Below are positions 9,111-17,536 of a stretch of 64,000 nucleotides of DNA, piece by piece. The stretch spans positions 346,429 through 410,428 of the forward strand of contig NZ_LIPW01000001.1 in the NCBI RefSeq assembly GCF_001418345.1. The letters run 5' to 3'. Each line of letters opens with the position of its first letter. Position 1 is the first letter of the stretch. This DNA comes from Pseudidiomarina woesei. GTDB lineage: Bacteria > Pseudomonadota > Gammaproteobacteria > Enterobacterales > Alteromonadaceae. A program made the translations under genes and the position numbers. The notes beneath the pieces are model-generated. The model was given only the letters and a program-made list of their open reading frames with translations. It did no database searches and had not been told where the DNA came from.

Positions 9111-10466
9111 TCATTGCGACAATCGCAAGATATCGTTACTTATTGCAATTGCCATTAATGCAAAAATTAGTATCCCGCCAATGCGGTAACAAACTTCTTG
9201 GACTCGCTCTGATACCGGTTTACCTCGCACACCTTCAATGGCTAAAAAAGCAAGGTGACCACCGTCTAATACCGGCAAGGGTACCAGATTAATTATCCCT
9301 AAGTTGACACTAATAAGAGCCAGAAACCCTAAAAAATAAACTAAACCGTAACTGGCCGTCGCGCCTGCCCCTTCGGCTATTGCAACCGGCCCACTTAAAT
9401 TACTGACAGACACCGTGCCAACCAATAATTTACCAAGCATGTTTACACTGAGCGTCATCAACTCCCAGGTGCGCTCTGCGCCATGAATCAACCCATCGAC
9501 AATACCGTATTGTTGAGTAAATCGGTACTGCTCTGGGTAGGCTGCCACTGTTGGCTCAACCCCAAGAAACCCATAGCGTTGACCGTTTGCTTCACGGCTT
9601 CCTAATTGCACCTGTTGCGTCATTGTTTGCCCGCTGCGTTCAAGCGTTATTGTTACGTCTTGGCCGGCAGCTTGCAAAATCAAGTCTCTCGTTTGAGGCC
9701 AATCAACTAAAGGAGTTCCATCAAACGCAATTATTTTATCGCCAACCTGCAAATTTGCCGCCGCAGCGGGCGAGTCTGGTGCGATATAACTTAACACTAA
9801 TGACACTTCAGGTCGAAAAGGTTGCAACCCCAACGCGGTATAAGTTGGTTGCTTATTATCTTCTAAACGCCACGCGCTAATTTGCAGCTGATAAGTACGC
9901 TCACGGTTACCTTCATCGCGGGTTTTTACTTCAACTAAATCATTACCGAGGGCTGCCGCAAAGCGCAAATTCACCTGCTGCCAATCTGCTGTTTCAACGC
10001 CGTCTATGGCTATAATTTCGGCGGGCGATTGAATCCCCGCTTGCGCTGCAATTGAATTCTCTTGAACAGTGCCGATAATTGGTTTTACAGAAGGCACACC
10101 AATAACAAACATTAACCATAACACCGCAATAGCTAATACAAAATTAGCAATAGGCCCGGCAGCAATAATCGCAGCTCGTTGCCATACGGTTTTTGAATTA
10201 AATGTAACCTGACGTTCGTTTTCACTAACGTTATCGACGCGCTCATCGAGCATTCGTACGTAACCGCCTAGCGGAACAATACCCACTTGATACACGGTGC
10301 CATCTTGACCTTGGCGCTGCCAAATAGGTTTACCAAAACCTACCGAAAATGTCAGAACTTTGACGCCACAGCGCCGCGCCACCCAAAAGTGACCAAATTC
10401 ATGAAAGGTCACTAAAATACCGAGTGTGACCACAAAGGCCCCTAATGACCAAATAATACTACCCAT
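9111..10466 (-). CDS. rseP: Site-2 protease RseP
   Basis: 451-residue inner-membrane zinc metalloprotease. The zinc motif HEFGH is at 22-26 in the first membrane helix, and LDGGH near residue 400 gives the third ligand. Two PDZ domains lie between (about 125-310). It cuts RseA after DegS to release sigma-E and clears signal-peptide remnants. The ATG overlaps the dxr TAA by one base (TAATG), so the two are probably coupled. Placement next to bamA ties the envelope-stress protease to its main source of substrate signal. Confidence 0.97.
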   Translation of the reverse strand: MGSIIWSLGAFVVTLGILVTFHEFGHFWVARRCGVKVLTFSVGFGKPIWQRQGQDGTVYQVGIVPLGGYVRMLDERVDNVSENERQVTFNSKTVWQRAAIIAAGPIANFVLAIAVLWLMFVIGVPSVKPIIGTVQENSIAAQAGIQSPAEIIAIDGVETADWQQVNLRFAAALGNDLVEVKTRDEGNRERTYQLQISAWRLEDNKQPTYTALGLQPFRPEVSLVLSYIAPDSPAAAANLQVGDKIIAFDGTPLVDWPQTRDLILQAAGQDVTITLERSGQTMTQQVQLGSREANGQRYGFLGVEPTVAAYPEQYRFTQQYGIVDGLIHGAERTWELMTLSVNMLGKLLVGTVSVSNLSGPVAIAEGAGATASYGLVYFLGFLALISVNLGIINLVPLPVLDGGHLAFLAIEGVRGKPVSERVQEVCYRIGGILIFALMAIAISNDILRLSQ

Positions 10467-11662
10467 TACTGCATTCGCTCTACGTGTTGCTGGGCCAATT
10501 GACGCGCTTGCTGATCAAGGTCTATCAATGCCTCAATGGAGCTTAGCTGCCCAGCAGTTATTTGTTGTAACACCCTATCACAAACCTGAGCAATAGCGGT
10601 GAACGGAATGCGTTCCGCTAAAAAAGCAGCCACGGCAATTTCATTGGCGGCGTTTAATGTGGTGGTCGCCCACTGCCCTTCCCAACAAGCATCAATAGCC
10701 AGTTGCAAACAAGGATATCGTTGTGGCTCTGCGGGCAGAAATGTCAACTCAGCTATTTGCATAAAGTCAAGCGGCTGCACGCCACTGTGAATGCGTTCAG
10801 GGTAACCTAAGCCATAAGCAATTGGGGTACGCATATCAGGTTGCCCCAGTTGCGCGAGTACAGAGCCGTCAATGTAACTAACCATAGAATGAATGACACT
10901 CTGCGGATGCACCACAACTTGCAACTGGTCAGGCCGACAATTGAATAACCAGCGTGCTTCAATGTACTCTAAGCCCTTATTAAGCATCGTTGCCGAGTCA
11001 ACGGAAATTTTCTGGCCCATGGACCAATTAGGATGATTACAGGCCGCTGCTGGAGTCTGCAAAGCAAGCTCAGCAATCGGTAATTGACGAAATGGCCCGC
11101 CCGAACCGGTGAGTAATATTTGGTGAATGCCTGCGCTCGCTAAATCAGCATGCCCAAGTGGCTGCTGCACTTCAGAGGGCAAACATTGATAAATGGCGTT
11201 ATGCTCACTGTCGATAGGCAATAACTCGGCCCCATAATGGGCAACCGCGTCCATGAATAGCTGGCCTGACATCACCAATGCTTCTTTGTTGGCGAGTAAC
11301 ACGCGCTTTCCAGCTTGAACCGCGGCCATGGTCGGTAGCAAGCCCGCGGCCCCAACTATCGCAGCCATCACGCTGTCAACTTCGGCAGCGCTTGCCACGT
11401 CAGCCAATGCTTGAGAGCCGCTAAGCACTTCTGTTTTTCTAGGTAACGAAGAAATTCGCTCACGCAGTTGACTAGCGGCGGCTTCATCAGCCATGACCGC
11501 AAACTGTGGCTGATGCTGTTCGCATATAGCCACCATAGCGTCAACATTACCATTCGCAGTTGCGGCAAACAGTTCAAATCGCTCAGGCGTGTTAGCCATT
11601 ACCGCCAGTGTATTCTGACCAATAGAGCCGGTTGCGCCGAGTAAGGTAATGCGTTGCTTCAT
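10466..11662 (-). CDS. dxr: 1-deoxy-D-xylulose 5-phosphate reductoisomerase
   Basis: 398 residues, the E. coli length. NADPH site GATGSIGQ (9-16), metal ligands in PIDSEHNAI (about 149-157), and [18 protein letters not shown] in the catalytic loop region. It makes MEP in the non-mevalonate isoprenoid pathway. In E. coli dxr lies between frr and ispU/uppS; here it lies between cdsA and rseP, one gene pair further on. It supplies the isoprenoid precursors used by UppS in the same operon. Confidence 0.97.
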   Translation of the reverse strand: MKQRITLLGATGSIGQNTLAVMANTPERFELFAATANGNVDAMVAICEQHQPQFAVMADEAAASQLRERISSLPRKTEVLSGSQALADVASAAEVDSVMAAIVGAAGLLPTMAAVQAGKRVLLANKEALVMSGQLFMDAVAHYGAELLPIDSEHNAIYQCLPSEVQQPLGHADLASAGIHQILLTGSGGPFRQLPIAELALQTPAAACNHPNWSMGQKISVDSATMLNKGLEYIEARWLFNCRPDQLQVVVHPQSVIHSMVSYIDGSVLAQLGQPDMRTPIAYGLGYPERIHSGVQPLDFMQIAELTFLPAEPQRYPCLQLAIDACWEGQWATTTLNAANEIAVAAFLAERIPFTAIAQVCDRVLQQITAGQLSSIEALIDLDQQARQLAQQHVERMQ

Positions 11663-11663
11663 A

Positions 11664-12527
11664 TCAGGCTAAAAACCACAAATAAGACAAGGTAAAAATA
11701 GGTAGTGCTGCGGTTAAGCTGTCAATGCGATCAAGTATGCCGCCATGCCCCGGAAGTAATGAACCACTGTCCTTAACTCCTGCACAACGTTTAAACATAC
11801 TTTCATTCAAGTCGCCAAACACCGAGGCAATCACAGTGACTAAACCTGTGATGTAATAACCAGAAAACTGCTCAGCAGGAATTTTTAACCAATGTGCAAG
11901 CACCATCATTACCACAAAAGCTAGGGTAACACCGCCGCAGAGGCCTTCCATGGTTTTGCCTGGACTTACCGCTGGCATTAGTTTATTGCGGCCATACTTA
12001 ACGCCAGCGAAATATGCACCAACATCGGCCGCCCATACTAGCAGTAATACAAAAAGCACAGCAAAGCCGCCAAACAAAGGCTGCTCGGCATAGTTTAACG
12101 AGCGCACAGCAATTAATCCGGCCCATGCCGGTACTAGCGTTAAAACACCAAACACACCAACAATAGACCGAGTGCGCGACCATACTCGACGGCTTCGGGG
12201 GTAATTAATAACTAACAAGATAGCGACTAGCCACCAAACACAGCCTGCAACAATAAGCCAATGAATAACAGGGGCTAATTCCCCATCCTGCCAAACTTTA
12301 TGTAATGGCACCACCCACATTAGCAATGCTAAAACCGCAGCAATAAATACCGTATAAGCAATGCGCCCACTACGACGCGTTACGTTCATCAGCGGTGCCC
12401 ATTCCCACGCGCCAGCTGTCATTAGCAGCAGCACTGCCGCTGCAAACCAAAACAACGGCAAAGCAAAAACCGCATAAAGGGCTAGCGGAATTAAAATAAG
12501 CGCAGTTATTAAACGTTGTTTCAGCAA
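11664..12527 (-). CDS. cdsA: Phosphatidate cytidylyltransferase
   Basis: 287-residue integral membrane enzyme that makes CDP-diacylglycerol from phosphatidate and CTP. About eight hydrophobic segments; the family signature near the C terminus reads KRCAGVKDS followed by [11 protein letters not shown]. The start is TTG at 12527: the N terminus [12 protein letters not shown] matches the family and no ATG is available nearby. The gene starts one base after the uppS stop, consistent with coupling. Confidence 0.96.
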   Translation of the reverse strand: MLKQRLITALILIPLALYAVFALPLFWFAAAVLLLMTAGAWEWAPLMNVTRRSGRIAYTVFIAAVLALLMWVVPLHKVWQDGELAPVIHWLIVAGCVWWLVAILLVINYPRSRRVWSRTRSIVGVFGVLTLVPAWAGLIAVRSLNYAEQPLFGGFAVLFVLLLVWAADVGAYFAGVKYGRNKLMPAVSPGKTMEGLCGGVTLAFVVMMVLAHWLKIPAEQFSGYYITGLVTVIASVFGDLNESMFKRCAGVKDSGSLLPGHGGILDRIDSLTAALPIFTLSYLWFLA

Positions 12528-12528
12528 A

Positions 12529-13308
12529 TTATTCCCCGGTTGTCACATCGGTATCTAAAATGGCTTGTTGTAACTGCTCGCTGGTTAGCCCAAAACGGCG
12601 TTCGCGACAGCTAAAGTCAGCAATGGCCGCGGCAAACTCGCGGTCATCAAAGTCTGGCCATAGTACCTTACTAAAATAGAACTCTGCATAGGCCAGTTGC
12701 CATAACAGAAAATTACTAATTCGGTGTTCGCCACCTGTTCTTATTAACAAATCAGGAATGGGTTGATCAGCTAGTTCAAGCTGCTCAGCTAACATGGTCT
12801 CAGTAATTGCACTTGGCTCTAACTGCCCTGCTTTCACCTCGGTTGCTAGCTTTTGGGTTGCTTGAACGATATCCCAACGCCCACCATAATTTGCCGCTAT
12901 ATTTAAATTTAACGCGGTATTTCCCGCCGTTAAAGTTTCAGCCTCGTGCATTTGCTTTTGTAGCCGAGCACTAAATGCAGACTTATCACCGACAATTCGT
13001 AACCGCACGTTATGTTTGTGTAGCTTCTTAACTTCACGTTTCAGCACCGTCATAAAAAGCTCCATTAGCACAGAAACTTCTTGCTCGGGGCGCTTCCAGT
13101 TCTCACTGCTGAACGCAAATAACGTGAGTGACTCAATCCCTTTTTTACGGGCAAACTGCACGGCCGCACGCACCGCCTCCGCTCCGGCTTTGTGGCCGAA
13201 GGTTCGGCGTTTGCCGCGCAATTTGGCCCAGCGCCCGTTACCATCCATGATAATTGCCACATGTCGCGGCATTTTAATTGTTGAGACTTCCGCTGCTGTC
13301 ATAGTCAT
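12529..13308 (-). CDS. uppS: Undecaprenyl diphosphate synthase
   Basis: 259 residues from ATG 13308. Catalytic Asp22 is in [26 protein letters not shown] and [14 protein letters not shown] are all present. It makes the C55 carrier lipid for peptidoglycan and O-antigen. An open frame extends upstream to a TTG at 13362, but that segment contains an intrinsic terminator hairpin, so I choose the first ATG after it (a second ATG is two codons on). First gene of the envelope operon reaching lpxB. Confidence 0.93.
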   Translation of the reverse strand: MTMTAAEVSTIKMPRHVAIIMDGNGRWAKLRGKRRTFGHKAGAEAVRAAVQFARKKGIESLTLFAFSSENWKRPEQEVSVLMELFMTVLKREVKKLHKHNVRLRIVGDKSAFSARLQKQMHEAETLTAGNTALNLNIAANYGGRWDIVQATQKLATEVKAGQLEPSAITETMLAEQLELADQPIPDLLIRTGGEHRISNFLLWQLAYAEFYFSKVLWPDFDDREFAAAIADFSCRERRFGLTSEQLQQAILDTDVTTGE

Positions 13309-13318
13309 GCCATACAAG

Positions 13319-13351
13319 AAAAAACGCCGTGCGAGTATACCTGACACGGCG
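13319..13351 (-). terminator. Intrinsic terminator after frr
   Basis: On the minus strand, CGCCGTG (13351-13345) pairs perfectly with CACGGCG (13331-13325) around a 13-base loop and is followed by six T residues (13324-13319). It separates rpsB-tsf-pyrH-frr from the uppS operon and also argues against the longer uppS reading frame. With a loop this long it may be only partly efficient. Confidence 0.7.
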
Positions 13352-13382
13352 CTATCCACCAACGTGGTTTCAGAGCAACTGC

Positions 13383-13940
13383 TTAAACTTCCATCAAATC
13401 TTTTTCTTTTTCTGCCAGAAGCTCGTCAATTTTCGCAATGTAAGTATCTGTAAGCTTTTGAATTTCTTCAGTACCTTTACGTTCTTCGTCTTCAGTAATC
13501 TCTTTCTCTTTTAATAACTCTTTTAAGTCACTGTTCGCATCACGACGAATATTACGCACCGCTACACGCCCTTGTTCGGCTTCATTGCGCACAACTTTTA
13601 CCAGGTCGCGGCGACGCTCTTCGGTTAACGGCGGTAACGGCACGCGAATAACGGTGCCAGCTGAAGCTGGGTTTAGCCCCAAGTCAGAAGTCATAATGGC
13701 TTTTTCAACCGCACCAGCTGATGATTTATCAAAAACCGTTAAAGCTAACGTGCGCGAATCTTCAACGGTAATATTAGCCAACTGCTTCAACGGAGTATCA
13801 ACCCCATAATATGGCACCATAACGCCATCTAAAATACTTGGGTGAGCACGCCCCGTGCGCACCTTAGAAATTTGTGAACGCAGCGCTTCTACGCTCTTTT
13901 CCATACGCTGTTTAGCGTCTTGCTTAATCTCGTTAATCAC
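13383..13940 (-). CDS. frr: Ribosome recycling factor
   Basis: 185 residues, the same length as E. coli RRF. It splits post-termination ribosomes with EF-G. Conserved segments include [13 protein letters not shown] near residue 29-41, ANITVEDSR and [10 protein letters not shown]. The start codon is GTG at 13940, preceded by AAGGA with eight bases between. It follows pyrH by 12 bp in the classic rpsB-tsf-pyrH-frr order and is followed by a terminator. Confidence 0.97.
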   Translation of the reverse strand: MINEIKQDAKQRMEKSVEALRSQISKVRTGRAHPSILDGVMVPYYGVDTPLKQLANITVEDSRTLALTVFDKSSAGAVEKAIMTSDLGLNPASAGTVIRVPLPPLTEERRRDLVKVVRNEAEQGRVAVRNIRRDANSDLKELLKEKEITEDEERKGTEEIQKLTDTYIAKIDELLAEKEKDLMEV

Positions 13941-13952
13941 GTTTTATTTCCT

Positions 13953-14696
13953 TTATGCTTGCTCAATCACGCTTTCGTTTGCAATGAGTGTACCTTCTTC
14001 TTCACCCATAATCACTGCACGCAAGGCGCCGGGCTTATTCATGTTAAATACCCGAATAGGCAGATTATGGTCGCGCGCTAAGGTAAACGCGGCTAAATCC
14101 ATTACTTTTAACTGTTTTTGCAGTACATCAGTATAACTGATTTGGCGGTAAAGTTGCGCATTTGGATCTTTCACTGGATCGGCTGAATAAACGCCATCAA
14201 CTTTGGTGCCTTTCAGAACTAAATCGGCTTCAATTTCAATACCGCGCAAGCATGCAGCTGAGTCTGTGGTAAAGAACGGATTGCCGGTGCCCGCAGAAAA
14301 AATGACAACTCGCCCTGACTTTAACAAGCTAATCGCGTCGGCCCAATTATAACTGTCACACACACCGTTGAGCTCAATGGCTGACATTAAGCGTGCGTTT
14401 ACAAATGCACGGTGCAATGCGTCACGCATGGCCAAGCCGTTCATCACTGTCGCTAGCATCCCCATGTGGTCACCAACAACACGGTTCATACCCGCTTTCG
14501 CTAAGCCTTCACCGCGGAACAAGTTACCGCCACCAATAACTAGGCCTACTTGCACGCCTAGTTCAACAAGTTCTTTAATTTCCTGAGCCATTCGGTCCAG
14601 AACTTTTGCATCAATGCCAAAAGGCTCATCGCCCATTAACGCTTCGCCACTTAATTTCAGTAACACGCGACGGTATGCAGGTTTGGTTGGTGTCAT
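13953..14696 (-). CDS. pyrH: Uridylate kinase
   Basis: 247-residue amino acid kinase family enzyme converting UMP to UDP, hexameric and cytosolic. [10 protein letters not shown] (13-22) is the phosphate loop, GGGNLFRG (about 60-67) the UMP loop, and [10 protein letters not shown] a conserved later segment. The ATG is preceded by GGAGCGA. It follows the tsf terminator by about 40 bp, so transcription either reads through or restarts there. Confidence 0.97.
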   Translation of the reverse strand: MTPTKPAYRRVLLKLSGEALMGDEPFGIDAKVLDRMAQEIKELVELGVQVGLVIGGGNLFRGEGLAKAGMNRVVGDHMGMLATVMNGLAMRDALHRAFVNARLMSAIELNGVCDSYNWADAISLLKSGRVVIFSAGTGNPFFTTDSAACLRGIEIEADLVLKGTKVDGVYSADPVKDPNAQLYRQISYTDVLQKQLKVMDLAAFTLARDHNLPIRVFNMNKPGALRAVIMGEEEGTLIANESVIEQA

Positions 14697-14736
14697 CAGT
14701 TCGCTCCATGTTCAGGTTTTTATTGGGTTTTACCCT

Positions 14737-14772
14737 AAAAAAAACCGCATCCTGCCGAGCAAGATGCGGTTT
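14737..14772 (-). terminator. Intrinsic terminator after tsf
   Basis: On the minus strand, AAACCGCATC and GATGCGGTTT form a perfect ten-base stem around an eleven-base loop, followed by an uninterrupted T run through 14737. It stands between tsf and pyrH and would separate the abundant ribosomal transcript from pyrH-frr. Confidence 0.85.
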
Positions 14773-14813
14773 CTATTATCGACTGTAGCTCGTCGTGGCT
14801 AGCGTCATTGGCA

Positions 14814-15692
14814 TTAAGCCTTTTTCGCTGCAGCCATTTGTGCTTGAACTTCAGCAGCAAAGTCTTCTGACTTTTTCTCAATACCTTCACCCACTTCAAA
14901 GCGAACAAAAGTAAGAACGTCAGCGCCTTTTTGCTTCAGTAAGTCAGCAACAGTCATTGAAGGGTCTTTCACAAATGCTTGACCAGTTAAGCTGATCTCG
15001 CCAGTGAATTTACGCATACGACCTTCAACCATTTTCTCAGCGATGTCTTGTGGCTTGCCACTTTGCATTGCGATATCAAGTTGAATTGCACGCTCTTTTT
15101 CAACAACTTCTGCTGATACGTCTTCTGGCTTCACAAACTGTGGAGCACTTGCAGCTACGTGCATTGCGATGTCTTTTGCTAAGTCAGCGTCGCCGCCAGT
15201 AATAGCAACCAACACGCCAATACGACCGCCGTGAACATAAGCTTCAACCAGGTCACCACCCTCAAGAGTGATAACGCGGCGAACGTTCATGTTCTCACCG
15301 ATTTTCGCAACCAAAGCTTCACGAACTTCTTCAACAGTACCGTCGCCAATGTTGGTCGCTTTAAGCGCTTCAACATCAGAGTGCTTGTTGCTAAATGCAG
15401 CGTTAATGACTTTGTCACCGAAAGCTAAGAAGCTTTCGTCACGTGCAACGAAGTCAGTTTCACAGTTCAATTCAACCAAAGTACCTACGTTACCTTCGGT
15501 TTTAGTCAGGATTACACCTTCAGCAGCTACGCGACCAGCTTTCTTAGCTGCTTTCGCTTGACCACTTTTACGCATGTTTTCGATCGCCGCGTCGATATCG
15601 CCGCCGGTCTCTTCCAATGCTTTTTTGCAATCCATCATGCCAGCGCCAGTGCGCTCGCGCAGTTCTTTAACCAGAGCTGCTGTAATAGCCAT
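14814..15692 (-). CDS. tsf: Elongation factor Ts
   Basis: 292 residues (E. coli 283). Nucleotide exchange factor for EF-Tu. The N-terminal UBA-like domain carries [16 protein letters not shown], and the TDFV motif that disrupts the EF-Tu magnesium site is in [11 protein letters not shown] (about 79-89). The ATG has GAGGA upstream. Its sequence is strongly biased toward preferred codons, as expected for an abundant protein. It follows rpsB by 25 bp. Confidence 0.98.
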   Translation of the reverse strand: MAITAALVKELRERTGAGMMDCKKALEETGGDIDAAIENMRKSGQAKAAKKAGRVAAEGVILTKTEGNVGTLVELNCETDFVARDESFLAFGDKVINAAFSNKHSDVEALKATNIGDGTVEEVREALVAKIGENMNVRRVITLEGGDLVEAYVHGGRIGVLVAITGGDADLAKDIAMHVAASAPQFVKPEDVSAEVVEKERAIQLDIAMQSGKPQDIAEKMVEGRMRKFTGEISLTGQAFVKDPSMTVADLLKQKGADVLTFVRFEVGEGIEKKSEDFAAEVQAQMAAAKKA

Positions 15693-15717
15693 GTATTTGT
15701 CCTCTAATCAGATGACT

Positions 15718-16449
15718 TTATTCAGTTTCTTCAGCTTCAACGAAATCGTCAGCTTTGCCTTCAACAACCGCGCCACGCGCGTCGTTGATAGCAGCAGCTG
15801 CAGCGTTCAGGTACAACTGTACCGCACGAATCGCATCGTCGTTGCCAGGAATTACGTAATCAACGCCATCAGGGTTTGAGTTGGTATCAACAACCGAGAT
15901 AACTGGAATACCCAAGTTATTCGCTTCTTTAATTGCAATGTGCTCGTGATCAGCATCAATTACAAACAATACGTCTGGCAAGCCAGCCATATCTTTAATA
16001 CCGCCAAGGCTCTTCTCTAGCTTTTCCATTTCGCGGGTGTTAACCAACGCTTCTTTCTTGGTCAGCTTTTCGAACGTACCGTCTTGGCTCATGGTTTCAA
16101 GTTCTTTTAAGCGCTTGATTGACTGACGAACTGTTTTCCAGTTAGTCAACATACCACCTAACCAACGATGATTAACAAAGAACTGGTTACAGCTCACTGC
16201 AGCTTCTTGAACTGGCTGAGACGCCGCACGCTTAGTACCAACAAACAAAATTTTACCTTTGTTTGAAGCAACGTGTTGCAAGAAATTCAACGCGTCGTTG
16301 AACATCGGCACAGTTTTTTCAAGGTTGATGATATGAATCTTGTTACGCGCGCCAAAAATGAACGGCTTCATTTTTGGGTTCCAGAAACGGGTTTGGTGAC
16401 CAAAATGTACACCAGCTTTCAGCATGTCACGCATTGACACGTTTGCCAT
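15718..16449 (-). CDS. rpsB: 30S ribosomal protein S2
   Basis: 243 residues (E. coli 241). The N terminus [20 protein letters not shown] and the later [12 protein letters not shown] are family hallmarks. S2 joins the small subunit late and is needed for S1 binding. The acidic tail is typical of Gammaproteobacteria. In E. coli, S2 represses its own rpsB-tsf mRNA through the 5' leader; the leader here is long and structured, so the same control is likely. Confidence 0.98.
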   Translation of the reverse strand: MANVSMRDMLKAGVHFGHQTRFWNPKMKPFIFGARNKIHIINLEKTVPMFNDALNFLQHVASNKGKILFVGTKRAASQPVQEAAVSCNQFFVNHRWLGGMLTNWKTVRQSIKRLKELETMSQDGTFEKLTKKEALVNTREMEKLEKSLGGIKDMAGLPDVLFVIDADHEHIAIKEANNLGIPVISVVDTNSNPDGVDYVIPGNDDAIRAVQLYLNAAAAAINDARGAVVEGKADDFVEAEETE

Positions 16450-16599
16450 GATCTTTTTCCTTTTTAAGGGGTTATGCCTCCATACATCCCATAGTTCGAC
16501 CCATGCTCTGCAACCATGATAGCCGCTAGATTTTGGGCACCCCGACCTATGTGTCGATGTATGTGTGTGTTTAAGTTAGTTTTTGCAATTAAAAATTGC
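16450..16599 (-). promoter_or_regulatory. rpsB mRNA leader (t44/tff-like, probable S2 autoregulatory element)
   Basis: About 150 bases of untranslated leader, in the position of the conserved gammaproteobacterial rpsB leader known as t44/tff. On the minus strand GGGGTGCC (16543-16536) can pair with GGC-ATA-ACCCC (16478-16468), enclosing most of the leader and ending next to the AAGGA ribosome site. A smaller CATG...CATG hairpin lies inside. I infer S2 feedback from the E. coli system; I cannot confirm covariation. Confidence 0.6.
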
Positions 16600-16605
16600 G
16601 GGCGC

Positions 16606-16635
16606 TTTATACCATAAACAAAGCCAATAAATCAA
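16606..16635 (-). promoter_or_regulatory. rpsB promoter with GC-rich discriminator
   Basis: Minus strand TTGATT (16635-16630), an 18-base spacer, then TATAAA (16611-16606), followed directly by GCGCCCGC. A GC-rich discriminator between -10 and start point is characteristic of promoters shut down by ppGpp/DksA during amino acid starvation, as expected for a ribosomal protein operon. Assignment is by eye. Confidence 0.6.
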
Positions 16636-16743
16636 GTTTTTCAGCGCTTCACGACCACTCTCTTTATTGGTAAACTAACGCAATATTTTACGGCTTAGCT
16701 TCACATTGAAGCACCGAAACTGCGTAGGGATTATTAACACCTC

Positions 16744-17532
16744 ATGAGCATTACCATAAAAACGCCTGAAGAAATCGAAAAAATGCGTGCTGCAGGTAAA
16801 TTAGCAGCCGACGTTTTAGAAATGATTGGTCCATATATAAAAGCCGGTGTCACGACCGACGAAATTAATCAAATTTGTCACGATTATATCGTCGACCACG
16901 GTGCTATTCCTGCGCCACTAAACTACCACGGGTTTCCAAAGTCGGTTTGTACGTCGTTAAATCATGTGGTGTGTCATGGAATACCGAACGAAAAGCCGCT
17001 TAAAGAAGGCGACATTTTGAACCTTGATGTGACCGTGAAGCTAGACGGTTATCATGGCGACACCTCAAAAATGTTTGTGGTGGGTAAACCAAGTATTTTA
17101 GCAGAACGCCTTATTCGGGTTACCCAAGAGTCACTGTACATGGCCATAAAAATGGTTAAGCCGGGTATGCGAACGGGCGATTTCGCAGCCGTTATTCAAA
17201 AGCATGCCGAACAACATGGGTATTCTATTGTGCGTGAATATTGCGGTCACGGCATTGGTGCAGTGTTTCATGAAGAGCCACAAATTTTGCACTACGGTAC
17301 CGCGGGTACAGGCGACTTATTAAAACCGGGCATGTGTTTTACCATTGAACCTATGGTCAATGCCGGCAAACGCCATACAAAACTCATGCGCGACGGTTGG
17401 ACGGTGTTAACCAAAGACCGTAGTTTAAGCGCTCAATGGGAGCACACCTTACTGGTTACCGAAGATGGTGTTGAAGTATTAACTTTACGCAGCGACGAAG
17501 ACCTGCCGCGTATTATTCGTCACACCAACTAA
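16744..17532 (+). CDS. map: Methionine aminopeptidase type I
   Basis: 262 residues (E. coli 264). It removes the initiator methionine from nascent proteins. Metal ligands Asp95 and Asp106 are in LNLDVTVKLDGYHGDTSK, with the expected spacing of eleven; later ligands are in GHGIGAVFHEEP, TIEPM and WEHTLL. No SH3-like N-terminal extension, so class Ia. Divergent from rpsB, as in E. coli, and four bases before glnD. Confidence 0.97.
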   Translation: MSITIKTPEEIEKMRAAGKLAADVLEMIGPYIKAGVTTDEINQICHDYIVDHGAIPAPLNYHGFPKSVCTSLNHVVCHGIPNEKPLKEGDILNLDVTVKLDGYHGDTSKMFVVGKPSILAERLIRVTQESLYMAIKMVKPGMRTGDFAAVIQKHAEQHGYSIVREYCGHGIGAVFHEEPQILHYGTAGTGDLLKPGMCFTIEPMVNAGKRHTKLMRDGWTVLTKDRSLSAQWEHTLLVTEDGVEVLTLRSDEDLPRIIRHTN

Positions 17533-17536
17533 GCCC

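Noticed and set aside
13308-13362. Longer uppS reading frame from TTG 13362
   Set aside because: The extra 18 codons contain the hairpin and T run of an intrinsic terminator, and the added residues do not resemble the family.
16560-16743. Small gene or separate sRNA in the rpsB/map gap
   Set aside because: No start with a ribosome site and no independent promoter-terminator pair; the space is explained by the rpsB promoter and the upstream region of map.
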